Below, piece after piece: positions 8,636 to 16,188 of a stretch of 64,000 nt of DNA (position 1 is the stretch's first letter; every line of letters starts with the position of its first letter). A model generated the notes under the pieces. That model was not told the origin of the DNA and did not search any database. It saw only the letters and a program-made list of their open reading frames with translations. The stretch is from the NCBI RefSeq assembly GCF_026686735.1, contig NZ_CP113432.1, forward strand, positions 1,984,001-2,048,000, given 5' to 3'. Both the position numbers and the translations under genes were made by a program. Origin of the DNA: Pseudomonas triclosanedens (GTDB taxonomy: Bacteria > Pseudomonadota > Gammaproteobacteria > Pseudomonadales > Pseudomonadaceae).

Positions 8636-9118
8636 ATGGCCCCGCTCAAGCTTATTCGTTTTTACGTCCTGTTGGGCTGTGCCGGTATCGCTGCCGGCCT
8701 GTTGCTCCAGCCCCACCCTCGATTAGATGTTGACGCTAGTGCGGATGTCGAGGAGTGGGCACTACCCTCAGTTCTCTCTCGATCCCTCAATGGCACAGCG
8801 GCTTCGGAGCTGGGTGCTTTGTCGTGGTGGGCAAACCCTGATCCCCCTCCGTCGAATGCCCAGGCTTCTGAAAGCGCTTCGGGCGTGACAAAGCTCAAGG
8901 TGGATTGGTTCTTCCACGGCGTCATCGCGGTTGGCGCGAAGCGCTTCGCACTGGTGGCCAAAGACTTGTCTTCGCCCGTTGAGCGCTTTGCCGTTGGTGA
9001 TCAATTGCCCGGAGGTGAGCGGCTGGAGAGCATTGGTCAACAGGGTATCCGTTTCTCATTGTCGCAAGACAGGCAGGACAAGGATTTTGAAAGGAAACTC
9101 TATGCTCCCGTTGAATAA
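8636..9118 (+). CDS. gspC: GspC-like inner-membrane clamp protein (short form)
   Basis: This protein of about 160 residues has an N-terminal membrane anchor (FYVLLGCAGIAAGLLL), a Pro/Ser/Ala-rich linker and a domain matching the HR region of GspC: FHGVIAVGAKRFALVA, then VERFAVGDQLPGGERLESI. GspC binds the N0 domain of the secretin and connects the two membranes. Compared with usual GspC (about 270-300 residues) there is no PDZ or coiled-coil end, so substrate-recognition parts are missing. Its place just before gspD corresponds to XpsN in the Xps-type order. The frame opens at TTG 8609; I prefer ATG 8636, though neither start has a strong ribosome site. Confidence 0.75.
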   Translation: MAPLKLIRFYVLLGCAGIAAGLLLQPHPRLDVDASADVEEWALPSVLSRSLNGTAASELGALSWWANPDPPPSNAQASESASGVTKLKVDWFFHGVIAVGAKRFALVAKDLSSPVERFAVGDQLPGGERLESIGQQGIRFSLSQDRQDKDFERKLYAPVE

Positions 9119-11423
9119 GGCTTTTCCCCCATTCCCCCCACAAGCATTGCTGCTTGCCTTGTGCCTGGCTGTCAACGCCGGTTGTACCACCGAGTCACTT
9201 TCCTTCCCATCGCCGTTGGTGGCGTCTGCGGAAAAGCCGAGAGCCGACGAGAGTACGGTAGGCAATGGTCGCGAGAGCGCCTCGGTGAGCGGCTCTGGTT
9301 TATCCAGAGGGCCGACGATAGCCGCCACACCTGCACCTGAAAGGGTACCTACCGGGGGATTGGTCGACAGGACGGATCGGCTCGTGCTGGATGACAAGGC
9401 AGCAGATATCACGGTGAATGTAGAAGATGTAACACTCCCGGCGTTCATCAACGAAGTATTCGGTAACGTGCTAGGGCTGCCGTTTGAAATAGACAATGCA
9501 CTGAAGAACAAGACAGATCGCGTCACGTTGCGGCTGCAACAGTCTCAGACCCGGCAGACGGTATACAACATTGCTTCTCAGGTCATGACCAACTACGGGA
9601 TCGAGATTGCCAGGCAGGGTGGTGTACTTAGGTTCCAGATCAAGCAACTGGGGTTGAGCCCTGATGAGCCACCAATACTCATCAGTGGTGACGCAAGGCC
9701 GGACGTGCCGATTTCGTATAGGCCTGTCTTCCAGTTTGTTCCCCTGCACAACGTTGATCCCAAGGATGTCATCCCCTGGCTGAACAGTGCATACGAAAAA
9801 TCCGGTCTGAATGCCAATGCCGACGGCGCACGCGGCGGATTGATGCTCAAAGGGATGTCATCGATCGTCAGTCAGGCGGCTCAGGCCGTCGAGTTGCTGG
9901 ATAGGCCATTCATGAGGGGGCAGAACAGCCTTCGTATCGACCCGGCATTCATTACGTCCGAAAGTCTGGCCAAGCAACTGAAAGAGCTGCTCGCGGCCCA
10001 GGGTTATAGCGTGGGCATCGGCGAGGCATCTGGCAGCGTTGTTCTGGTTCCTCTGGAAAGCTCCAACGGCCTGATCGTCTTTTCTAGCCAGCAAGCGCTA
10101 TTGAATCTTGTGAGGGATTGGGCGGGGCAGGTTGATCGCGCTCCGTTGACTAGTGCGGTCGGTGAAGGTGATGGCTCGGAGAGAGAGGGGTTGTTCTTCT
10201 ATGAGGCGCGCAATACGCGAGCCAGTGAGCTTGCAAAATCGTTGCGCTCATTGGTGTCGGGGCTGAACGCTCCTGGAGGAGCCTACGGCCTGACACCCGA
10301 TTTGGCCGGGGGGGCTTCCCGTCGTGCTTCGGCCAATAGCCCTCCGCCGTTCCGTTCCCCCCAGGATCGTGGAAACTCTGATATGGGGGGGGGCAATGGC
10401 TCTTCCGGATTGTCACCACTTCTGCGGCTGGCAGGGACGCAAGCCTTGTTAGGTAGCGGGGAGAGTGGCTCGCTGATGGACAGCCTGGCCTCCAGTGTGG
10501 CTGGCAGCGGTACGATCGTCGAAGATGAAAACCGCAACGCCATTCTGTTCCGTGGACCAGGGCGAGTGTGGCAACAGATGCAGCCGCTGCTTCGTCAATT
10601 GGACAAGCCGGCACGACAGGTTCTGATTGAGGTCACTATTGCCAGCGTAGACCTGGTAGACAACCAGAGCGTCGGATTTTCCTGGGCATTTCTGGATGGG
10701 CATGCGGATAGTGGCCCTGGCTTTTCCAGGGAAATCTCAGGTAATTCGAAGACCGGTTTCACATATATGATCAATACGGCGGGTGGAGCGATGGCCGCCC
10801 TGAATGCCTTGGCAACGGACTCTCGATCCAGAATTCTTGCGACTCCCCGTGTAATGGTTAAGAGCGGTGAGCAGGCAAATATCAATGTTGGTACGGATAT
10901 TCCAGTAGTCACTGGGCAGCAGAATGACAATAGTAGTACTGGAGGGACTTCCAACATTCTTCAGAGTATTTCCTACCGGTCTACAGGGGTAATCCTGAAT
11001 GTATCGCCAGTTATTTATTCGAATAACCGAGTGGATCTGACGGTAAGTCAGGAAGTTAGCTCCTCTGGTGCGAATGGCGGTGGAGGTAGTGGAGGATCAA
11101 CGGGAAGCTTGACGCCTAGTATAACCAGGACTTCCTTGGAGACGGCCCTGACGTTACAAAGTGGAGGGTCCATCTTTATGGGGGGGTTGATTCGTGAGAA
11201 TGGCGATGATGGAAACGATGGGGTTCCATTTCTCAAGGATATACCAGGCATCGGATATCTGTTTGGTGCAAGAAATTCCAATAAATCTAAAAGTGAAGTT
11301 GTTATGTTGATTCAGCCGTACATAATCGAAGGGGCTGAGGATGCAAGAGAAATAACAGAAAAACTCCGCCAGATGGTTGAACCTGGTCTCGGTTGCAGCA
11401 AGGTTCCAGGCTCGTGTGGCTGA
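9102..11423 (+). CDS. gspD: Type II secretion secretin GspD, probable lipoprotein
   Basis: GspD forms the outer-membrane channel. The 773-residue protein starts at ATG 9102 (AAGGA seven bases upstream) and overlaps the gspC stop. The signal peptide ends ALCLAVNAGC, so Cys29 may be lipidated, as in the self-piloting secretins HxcQ and XpsD; Asn at -3 makes the lipobox imperfect. N0 lies near residues 95-175, followed by N1-N3 repeats. A Gly/Ser-rich linker spans about 387-466, and the secretin core about 510-745 with VPFLKDIPGIGYLFG. Three G-runs (10308-10314, 10385-10393, 11180-11186) fall inside the gene. A strong terminator follows. Confidence 0.95.
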   Translation: MLPLNKAFPPFPPQALLLALCLAVNAGCTTESLSFPSPLVASAEKPRADESTVGNGRESASVSGSGLSRGPTIAATPAPERVPTGGLVDRTDRLVLDDKAADITVNVEDVTLPAFINEVFGNVLGLPFEIDNALKNKTDRVTLRLQQSQTRQTVYNIASQVMTNYGIEIARQGGVLRFQIKQLGLSPDEPPILISGDARPDVPISYRPVFQFVPLHNVDPKDVIPWLNSAYEKSGLNANADGARGGLMLKGMSSIVSQAAQAVELLDRPFMRGQNSLRIDPAFITSESLAKQLKELLAAQGYSVGIGEASGSVVLVPLESSNGLIVFSSQQALLNLVRDWAGQVDRAPLTSAVGEGDGSEREGLFFYEARNTRASELAKSLRSLVSGLNAPGGAYGLTPDLAGGASRRASANSPPPFRSPQDRGNSDMGGGNGSSGLSPLLRLAGTQALLGSGESGSLMDSLASSVAGSGTIVEDENRNAILFRGPGRVWQQMQPLLRQLDKPARQVLIEVTIASVDLVDNQSVGFSWAFLDGHADSGPGFSREISGNSKTGFTYMINTAGGAMAALNALATDSRSRILATPRVMVKSGEQANINVGTDIPVVTGQQNDNSSTGGTSNILQSISYRSTGVILNVSPVIYSNNRVDLTVSQEVSSSGANGGGGSGGSTGSLTPSITRTSLETALTLQSGGSIFMGGLIRENGDDGNDGVPFLKDIPGIGYLFGARNSNKSKSEVVMLIQPYIIEGAEDAREITEKLRQMVEPGLGCSKVPGSCG

Positions 11424-11447
11424 AGATTATCTATGGCTGGTCTTTTT

Positions 11448-11472
11448 AAGGGGGGGCTTCGGCCCCTTTTTT
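11448..11472 (+). terminator. Rho-independent terminator after gspD
   Basis: GGGGC (11453-11457) pairs with GCCCC (11462-11466) around a TTCG tetraloop. AAGG lies before the stem and six T follow it. This ends the permease-T2SS transcript and separates it from the following secreted-protein gene. Confidence 0.85.
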
Positions 11473-11589
11473 GTGGCTGGGATAAACTGCCTGGAGTTCT
11501 GGTGAGGTTCTACTTGGTGGTTGCTTGTAGGAATTTTTACATGTACAGGTAGGTTATTTCTTTGTTTTCATTTTGATGTGGTGAGTAAG

Positions 11590-11619
11590 TTGTTTGATCG
11601 CTCCGGTCGACGGTATAAA
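11590..11619 (+). promoter_or_regulatory. Candidate sigma-70 promoter for the secreted surface protein gene
   Basis: TTGTTT (11590-11595) and TATAAA (11614-11619) are separated by 18 bases. If used, transcription would begin near 11626 and leave a leader of about 265 bases, long enough for post-transcriptional control. This comes from pattern matching only; other AT-rich positions in the gap could serve as promoters. Confidence 0.3.
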
Positions 11620-11891
11620 GCCAGTGGAATCGATGTGCAGTACTGGCGTTGATTTTATGTTGCTCCGATCCAGTGGGATTTGGTGGTGAGTGATAAAAAT
11701 GACATTTCTCTCCTGAGTCCGGGTTGATTTCGAGATGGAAGGGTTGGCAGTTGGCCAGCTGCGAGTCTTGATGAAATCTCGGATCGAGTGGGTTTCACAG
11801 CTCGACTTGTGGGGAACGAGATGTTGCGCGTCGGCGGATTGGTGCTGGCGAAATATACATGACTAGTCGAAATACTGGAGTTAACCTTAAT

Positions 11892-13718
11892 ATGTTGAAG
11901 AAAACTCTGCTGGGCGCCGCCATTGCTTCCGCAATGTTTGCTGGTGCTGCAAATGCCGGTGTGGTTAATATCATCGTTGGTGCAAGCTCCAACGCGTCTG
12001 TTACCCAGAACTCTCCGGGTGAAATCAATCAGTATGCTTCGGGGCAGGCAAATTATGTGCCCGGCTCCAGTATTGAAACCGGTGCAAGCTATGGAAGCCG
12101 CGCGGCGAACATCACCATCGCCCAGGAGATCTTTGGCAACCTTTCCGAAAGCACCCAGTTCGATCTGCCTGATTTGGACTACGCAATTGATCCTGCCAAG
12201 GCAGTCAACGCGGCTGTGGGGCATACCATTAAGCTGACATTGGATCGTACCGTAGCCCAGTTTGCCAATGTCATCTCGGCTAACCAGATCCAAATCGGTA
12301 CCCTCCCTGCCGGTACCGGCTTCACTATCACCTCCGGTATTGGCATCAACACCCTGAGCCTGACTCTGGACGCCGCTGGTGCGGCAGAGATCCAACAGGC
12401 ATCTGTAGCCAACCCGGCTCACGGCATTGTTCACTTCCTGTTCCGCACCAATGGTTCCACCAGTTCCGCACCTGCGAAGATTGACCATTTGCGTGCTGCG
12501 TTGCAGGGCGATGCTACATTTGTAGCTCAGTCCTTCAACCCAAATGTCAGTCTGCTGAGTGATCCGCTGAACGAGCGTCGTTTCGAGGTGACCGTATCGG
12601 CTCAGTTGGATACCACTACAGGTGCCAACGCACTGAATGCGATCAATAACGACTCGGCGGCTCCGTTCCTTGTCTTTACCTCGCTTCCTGCCGTCTATTG
12701 GGATGTACTGAATACCAATAGCTGGGGTTCATATCAGGTTCTGAACTCGTTGAACCTGGCCAATCAGGACAAGAACTTCGACCCGAACGTCTCGGTTCAG
12801 GCTGGTGCAAGCGACCCCGCGAACTACGGTGCTAACTTCCAGAGGCTTGGATCTATTCGCCTGGGGGTCAACCCCGATGTACTGAACGAAGATGGTCGTA
12901 ACATCTTCGGCTTCAACGGCAGTGATAAAATCTCCAGCTATATCTCTGGTAACTTCGCGGGCGTATCTTCTATCGCTCTGGTGAACAATAGTTGTTCCTC
13001 GTATGCCAACGGCAATACTACCGCTGCATATTCGTGGGATGCCGCCGCTATTACTAAAGCAACCGGATCCGATGGAGTAGCGAAACTGTCGGTGGAACTC
13101 AAGAATGCGGATGTCAACCAAACCTATAACATCTGCGCCGTTGCCAGCGGTACCAGCGCAATGGCTGCCCAGCAAACCTTCAATGTTGGTCCGTTGCGCG
13201 TTGACTTCGGTAACGTCCGTTATGTAGACCGCGTTATTAATGGTGGGCAGATCGACCACTTCTGGAAAAGTAGCTGTGTTGCGAGTTTGTTCAACCTGCC
13301 AGCCGGAAATAATCAGGATGCCTTCTTCGTTCGCTTGACAAATACCAGCGATGATGGCCGCTCCGGTAAGGTTCGTGGTGTTCTCTATGACCAGAATGGC
13401 AAGCGTTATCCGGCTACCGGAAGTGCCTACATCGTAGATAGCAGCGGTAAAGCCACGCTTAAGGCGCACGAGACCGGTGTGTACAGTGTCAAAGAGGTTG
13501 CCAGTGCGTTTGGCGTGAATGGCAATGACTGGAATGGCGTTAACGGTCGTGCACGTCTGATCATGGAAGGTGAATTCCCAACCTGTGAGGCCCTGGGGCT
13601 CATCCGTACTCCTAACGGCACTCTGGTGAATATGACCTCCACTACTCAGGGTAACTTTAATGGTAATTCAGGTCCGTCTACTACCGTGAATCATGAGGCT
13701 GGCAATAATCGTAACTAA
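11892..13718 (+). CDS. Secreted 608-residue protein, candidate S-layer-like T2SS substrate
   Basis: I do not recognise a family with certainty. The start is ATG 11892, with GGAG eleven bases upstream. It gives a perfect Sec signal peptide, MLKKTLLGAAIASAMFAGAANA, cleaved before GVVN; the frame extends 11 codons further up. The mature chain is rich in Asn, Ser, Thr, Ala and Gly, poor in Cys (about residues 367, 414, 461 and 564) and Lys, and has beta-like alternation and no hydrophobic helix after the signal. Codon choice is biased to GGT/CGT-type codons, suggesting high expression. The gene stands alone between two strong terminators, right after a complete T2SS and before glycan genes. An abundant surface-layer protein or other secreted structural protein is my best inference. 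Confidence 0.6.
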   Translation: MLKKTLLGAAIASAMFAGAANAGVVNIIVGASSNASVTQNSPGEINQYASGQANYVPGSSIETGASYGSRAANITIAQEIFGNLSESTQFDLPDLDYAIDPAKAVNAAVGHTIKLTLDRTVAQFANVISANQIQIGTLPAGTGFTITSGIGINTLSLTLDAAGAAEIQQASVANPAHGIVHFLFRTNGSTSSAPAKIDHLRAALQGDATFVAQSFNPNVSLLSDPLNERRFEVTVSAQLDTTTGANALNAINNDSAAPFLVFTSLPAVYWDVLNTNSWGSYQVLNSLNLANQDKNFDPNVSVQAGASDPANYGANFQRLGSIRLGVNPDVLNEDGRNIFGFNGSDKISSYISGNFAGVSSIALVNNSCSSYANGNTTAAYSWDAAAITKATGSDGVAKLSVELKNADVNQTYNICAVASGTSAMAAQQTFNVGPLRVDFGNVRYVDRVINGGQIDHFWKSSCVASLFNLPAGNNQDAFFVRLTNTSDDGRSGKVRGVLYDQNGKRYPATGSAYIVDSSGKATLKAHETGVYSVKEVASAFGVNGNDWNGVNGRARLIMEGEFPTCEALGLIRTPNGTLVNMTSTTQGNFNGNSGPSTTVNHEAGNNRN

Positions 13719-13738
13719 TAAATAGTTCTGATGAATTG

Positions 13739-13767
13739 AAAGAGGCGGCTTTTGTCGCCTCTTTCCT
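13739..13767 (+). terminator. Strong rho-independent terminator after the secreted protein gene
   Basis: AAAGAGGCG (13739-13747) pairs perfectly with CGCCTCTTT (13756-13764) around an eight-base loop. It lies 20 bases after the stop codon and isolates the gene from the glycan cluster. Confidence 0.9.
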
Positions 13768-13811
13768 TGTTTGTATTTTGCTCTATGGTGTTAGCTTGAG
13801 GTCATGGTGAG

Positions 13812-14933
13812 ATGAAGTTTAGGAGAATGGCCGTAGTTTCCAATCAAGCTTTCTCTATTGTTAATTTTCGTAGAGAGTTGATTAAAGATATCGTATCTAG
13901 TGGTGTCATGGTCTTTGCCTTTGCTCCTGATTACAATGATGAGTTAGTACGAGCGGTCAAGGAAATTGGAGCGATTCCTGTCAGTGTCGAAATGGATCGG
14001 GTGGGAGTGAACCCAATCCAAGCAATAAGGACTGTCTTGGGGTTGGTTAGAGCTATCCGTGATCTTGAAATAGATGCAGTGCTGAGTTATTTCACTAAGC
14101 CTGTAATTTATGGAGGTTTGGCCGCGAGATTCTCAGGAGTCGACAGTATCTACTCCTTCATTGAGGGGGCTGGTTATGTCTATGCTGATGGGGTTGGGTC
14201 TACCCGCCGGGTTATACTTAGGAAGTTTATTAGTTTTCTCTACCGACTTAGTCTTAGCTTTTCTTCTCGAGTGTTTTTGCTTAATAGGGATGACTACTCA
14301 TTGTTTGTTGGTGGTGGTCTCGTTAGGGCAGAGAAGGCAATTCTATTACCCGGCATAGGTTTGGATCTGGATAGGTTCAATGAGCAGACTCCAGTTGTTT
14401 CTCCTGTGGTATTTACTTTCTTGGGTCGATTGCTTCGCGAGAAGGGTGTGATCGATTTTGTCTCTGCGGCAAGAATTATTAAAAATAAGCACCCTGAGGT
14501 GGTTTTTTTGATAGTTGGTGATGTCGATGTCAATCCAGGCTCTATTGGCATAGAAGATCTAAAGGCATGGGGCGAGGAAGGGCTTGTTACTTGGGTTGGT
14601 CATGTTGCCGATGTACGCCCCTGGCTTGCAGAAACTAGTGTGCTTGTCCATCCGTCCTATTATCGAGAAGGTATTCCTAGGTCTATTCAAGAGGCTATGG
14701 CAAGTGGTCGTCCGGTAATAACAACGGACTCTGTTGGGTGTCGCGAAAGTATTGAGGATACAGTTAACGGATTTCTGGTTCCGATCCGTAGTCCGGAAAG
14801 CATAGCTCGCGCAATGGAAAGATTTATAGCTGAGCCGGAACTTATAGTTGAAATGGGGCGCCAGAGTAGACGGCTGGCCGAATTGAGATTTGATGTTCGC
14901 GAAATAAACGAAATGGTGATGGCGGTTTTTTAG
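13812..14933 (+). CDS. Glycosyltransferase, GT4 family (GT-B fold)
   Basis: The 373-residue protein has the GT4 pattern. An N-terminal Rossmann half (VVSNQAFSIVNFRRELI, LSYFTKPVIYGGLAARFSG) is followed by the donor half with FLGRLLREKGVIDFVSAA near residue 200 and SYYREGIPRSIQEAMASGRPVI near 280-300, which holds the EX7E-type acidic residues. It resembles transferases that add the first N-acetylhexosamine units in O-antigen synthesis, but donor and acceptor cannot be read. This gene and the next are clearly AT-richer than the rest of the window, suggesting separate acquisition. It is the first gene of the distal glycan operon. Confidence 0.85.
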   Translation: MKFRRMAVVSNQAFSIVNFRRELIKDIVSSGVMVFAFAPDYNDELVRAVKEIGAIPVSVEMDRVGVNPIQAIRTVLGLVRAIRDLEIDAVLSYFTKPVIYGGLAARFSGVDSIYSFIEGAGYVYADGVGSTRRVILRKFISFLYRLSLSFSSRVFLLNRDDYSLFVGGGLVRAEKAILLPGIGLDLDRFNEQTPVVSPVVFTFLGRLLREKGVIDFVSAARIIKNKHPEVVFLIVGDVDVNPGSIGIEDLKAWGEEGLVTWVGHVADVRPWLAETSVLVHPSYYREGIPRSIQEAMASGRPVITTDSVGCRESIEDTVNGFLVPIRSPESIARAMERFIAEPELIVEMGRQSRRLAELRFDVREINEMVMAVF

Positions 14934-14940
14934 CTTTCAG

Positions 14941-16188
14941 GTGTTTAAGGTGATGCTTGATAGTTCTGGTGTTGCTGTTCGTGCTGTTCGGGTTGGAAAG
15001 TGCTTTCAGGTATTCGATAGCCCTGGTAGACGTTTTCTGTATTCACTGTTTGCAGGAAAAATAAACCTCCAAAGAGAATTCTGGGCAGTTCGCGATGTTA
15101 GTTTTGATATATATCGCGGAGAGGTCGTGGGGGTGATTGGGCGGAATGGTAGTGGTAAGTCAACATTACTGCAGATGATTGCTGGAACTCTATCTCCAAA
15201 TTTCGGCTGGGTTGGTCGGAGTGGACGAGTAGCTGCGCTTTTAGAGTTGGGCGCTGGTTTTGATGTCGAAGAGACGGGAAGAAGAAATATAGAGTTTACC
15301 GCCAAGTTGCTTGGGTTGAGTTCGTCTGATGTCAAGAGTCGTGTTGAGTCGATAATAGATTTTTCTGGAATCGAAGATTTTATTGATAGGCCTGTTAAGA
15401 CATATTCTAGCGGAATGATTGTGCGCTTGGCGTTTGCAGTTGCCGCTCATGTCGATGCGGACATTGTTGTTGTGGACGAGGCGTTGGCAGTTGGAGATGC
15501 AGAGTTTCAGTTCAAATGTTTGAGTAGGTTGGATCAGTTGTTGAGTCGTGGCGTCACGGTGATTTTGGTTTCCCATGATTTGCAGTTGGTGAAATCCTAT
15601 TGTCAAAGAGTTCTGTATTTACGGTCTGGACGTCTTGTGTTCGATGGAGACTGTGAGTCAGGTTGTGAGGAGTATCAAAGAGATAGTGCTTCGAAGTTGT
15701 TTTTCTCCTCAGTTGGTGCCCCCTCTGGAACTGCAAGGGAGTCACAAGATTTATCAGGTGAAGCGGGGCAGATAATTAGTGCTGTGTTAGCAGGTGATGG
15801 AGGGGGTAGAGGATTTTTTGTCTCTGGTGAGTATGTGCATGTTGATGTGGTTGCACAAATATCCAAGTCGGTTCTTCGGCCTAGAGTTACTTTGGTTGTC
15901 AGGGATATTAGGGGCTACAATCTATATGCCATAAATAATTCGCAGTTGGGCTGCGACTTGGTAGTGGGTTGTAATGGTTTTTTTCAGGTTCGCTTTGGTT
16001 TTATTGCTGACCTTCAGGACGGTACCTATGCAGTTACAGTTCGGCTTGATGATGCTGTATCTGAAGGCGCTTTTTGTTCGATTGACAAGAAAGTTGGTGC
16101 TTTGACTTTTCGTGTTGAAAGCCCACAGAAGAAATTCGATGCTGTAGTCAATCTGCATGGAACAATTGAGGTTCTGTCTTTTTCATGA
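14941..16188 (+). CDS. wzt: ABC exporter ATPase with C-terminal carbohydrate-binding domain (Wzt-like)
   Basis: This is the 415-residue ATPase of the polysaccharide ABC exporter. Walker A GRNGSGKST lies near residue 67, the signature-like YSSGM near 155, Walker B IVVVDEAL near 173, and the H-loop VSHDLQLV near 205. Residues about 260-415 form a beta-rich extension corresponding to the Wzt C-terminal domain, which in the E. coli O9a system recognises a capped non-reducing glycan end. That implies a specifically terminated glycan here. The frame opens at GTG 14941; ATG 14953, preceded by CAGGTG, is an alternative. Its membrane partner is the permease at 208-1047, separated by the T2SS. The stop overlaps the next start (ATGA). 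Confidence 0.92.
   Translation: MFKVMLDSSGVAVRAVRVGKCFQVFDSPGRRFLYSLFAGKINLQREFWAVRDVSFDIYRGEVVGVIGRNGSGKSTLLQMIAGTLSPNFGWVGRSGRVAALLELGAGFDVEETGRRNIEFTAKLLGLSSSDVKSRVESIIDFSGIEDFIDRPVKTYSSGMIVRLAFAVAAHVDADIVVVDEALAVGDAEFQFKCLSRLDQLLSRGVTVILVSHDLQLVKSYCQRVLYLRSGRLVFDGDCESGCEEYQRDSASKLFFSSVGAPSGTARESQDLSGEAGQIISAVLAGDGGGRGFFVSGEYVHVDVVAQISKSVLRPRVTLVVRDIRGYNLYAINNSQLGCDLVVGCNGFFQVRFGFIADLQDGTYAVTVRLDDAVSEGAFCSIDKKVGALTFRVESPQKKFDAVVNLHGTIEVLSFS

Larger units (their letters stand above)
11424..11891. other. 468-base gap: terminator plus long leader of the secreted-protein gene
   Basis: Apart from the gspD terminator I see no gene here. The stretch is less GC-rich than its surroundings. The long minus-strand frame that enters it from the right is antisense to the 608-residue protein gene and has no independent support. 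The gap probably holds the promoter and a long 5' leader of that gene. Confidence 0.6.

Noticed and set aside
1070..11423. Type IV pilus cluster instead of T2SS
   Set aside because: The set includes GspC-, GspL- and GspM-type proteins, five pseudopilins with the GspG calcium loop, and a GspE with the CxxC pairs; no pilT, pilQ-pilMNOP or prepilin peptidase is present.
11655..12488. 277-residue minus-strand frame across the leader and first third of the secreted-protein gene
   Set aside because: The plus strand has a perfect signal peptide, ribosome site and flanking terminators; the antisense frame has none of these.
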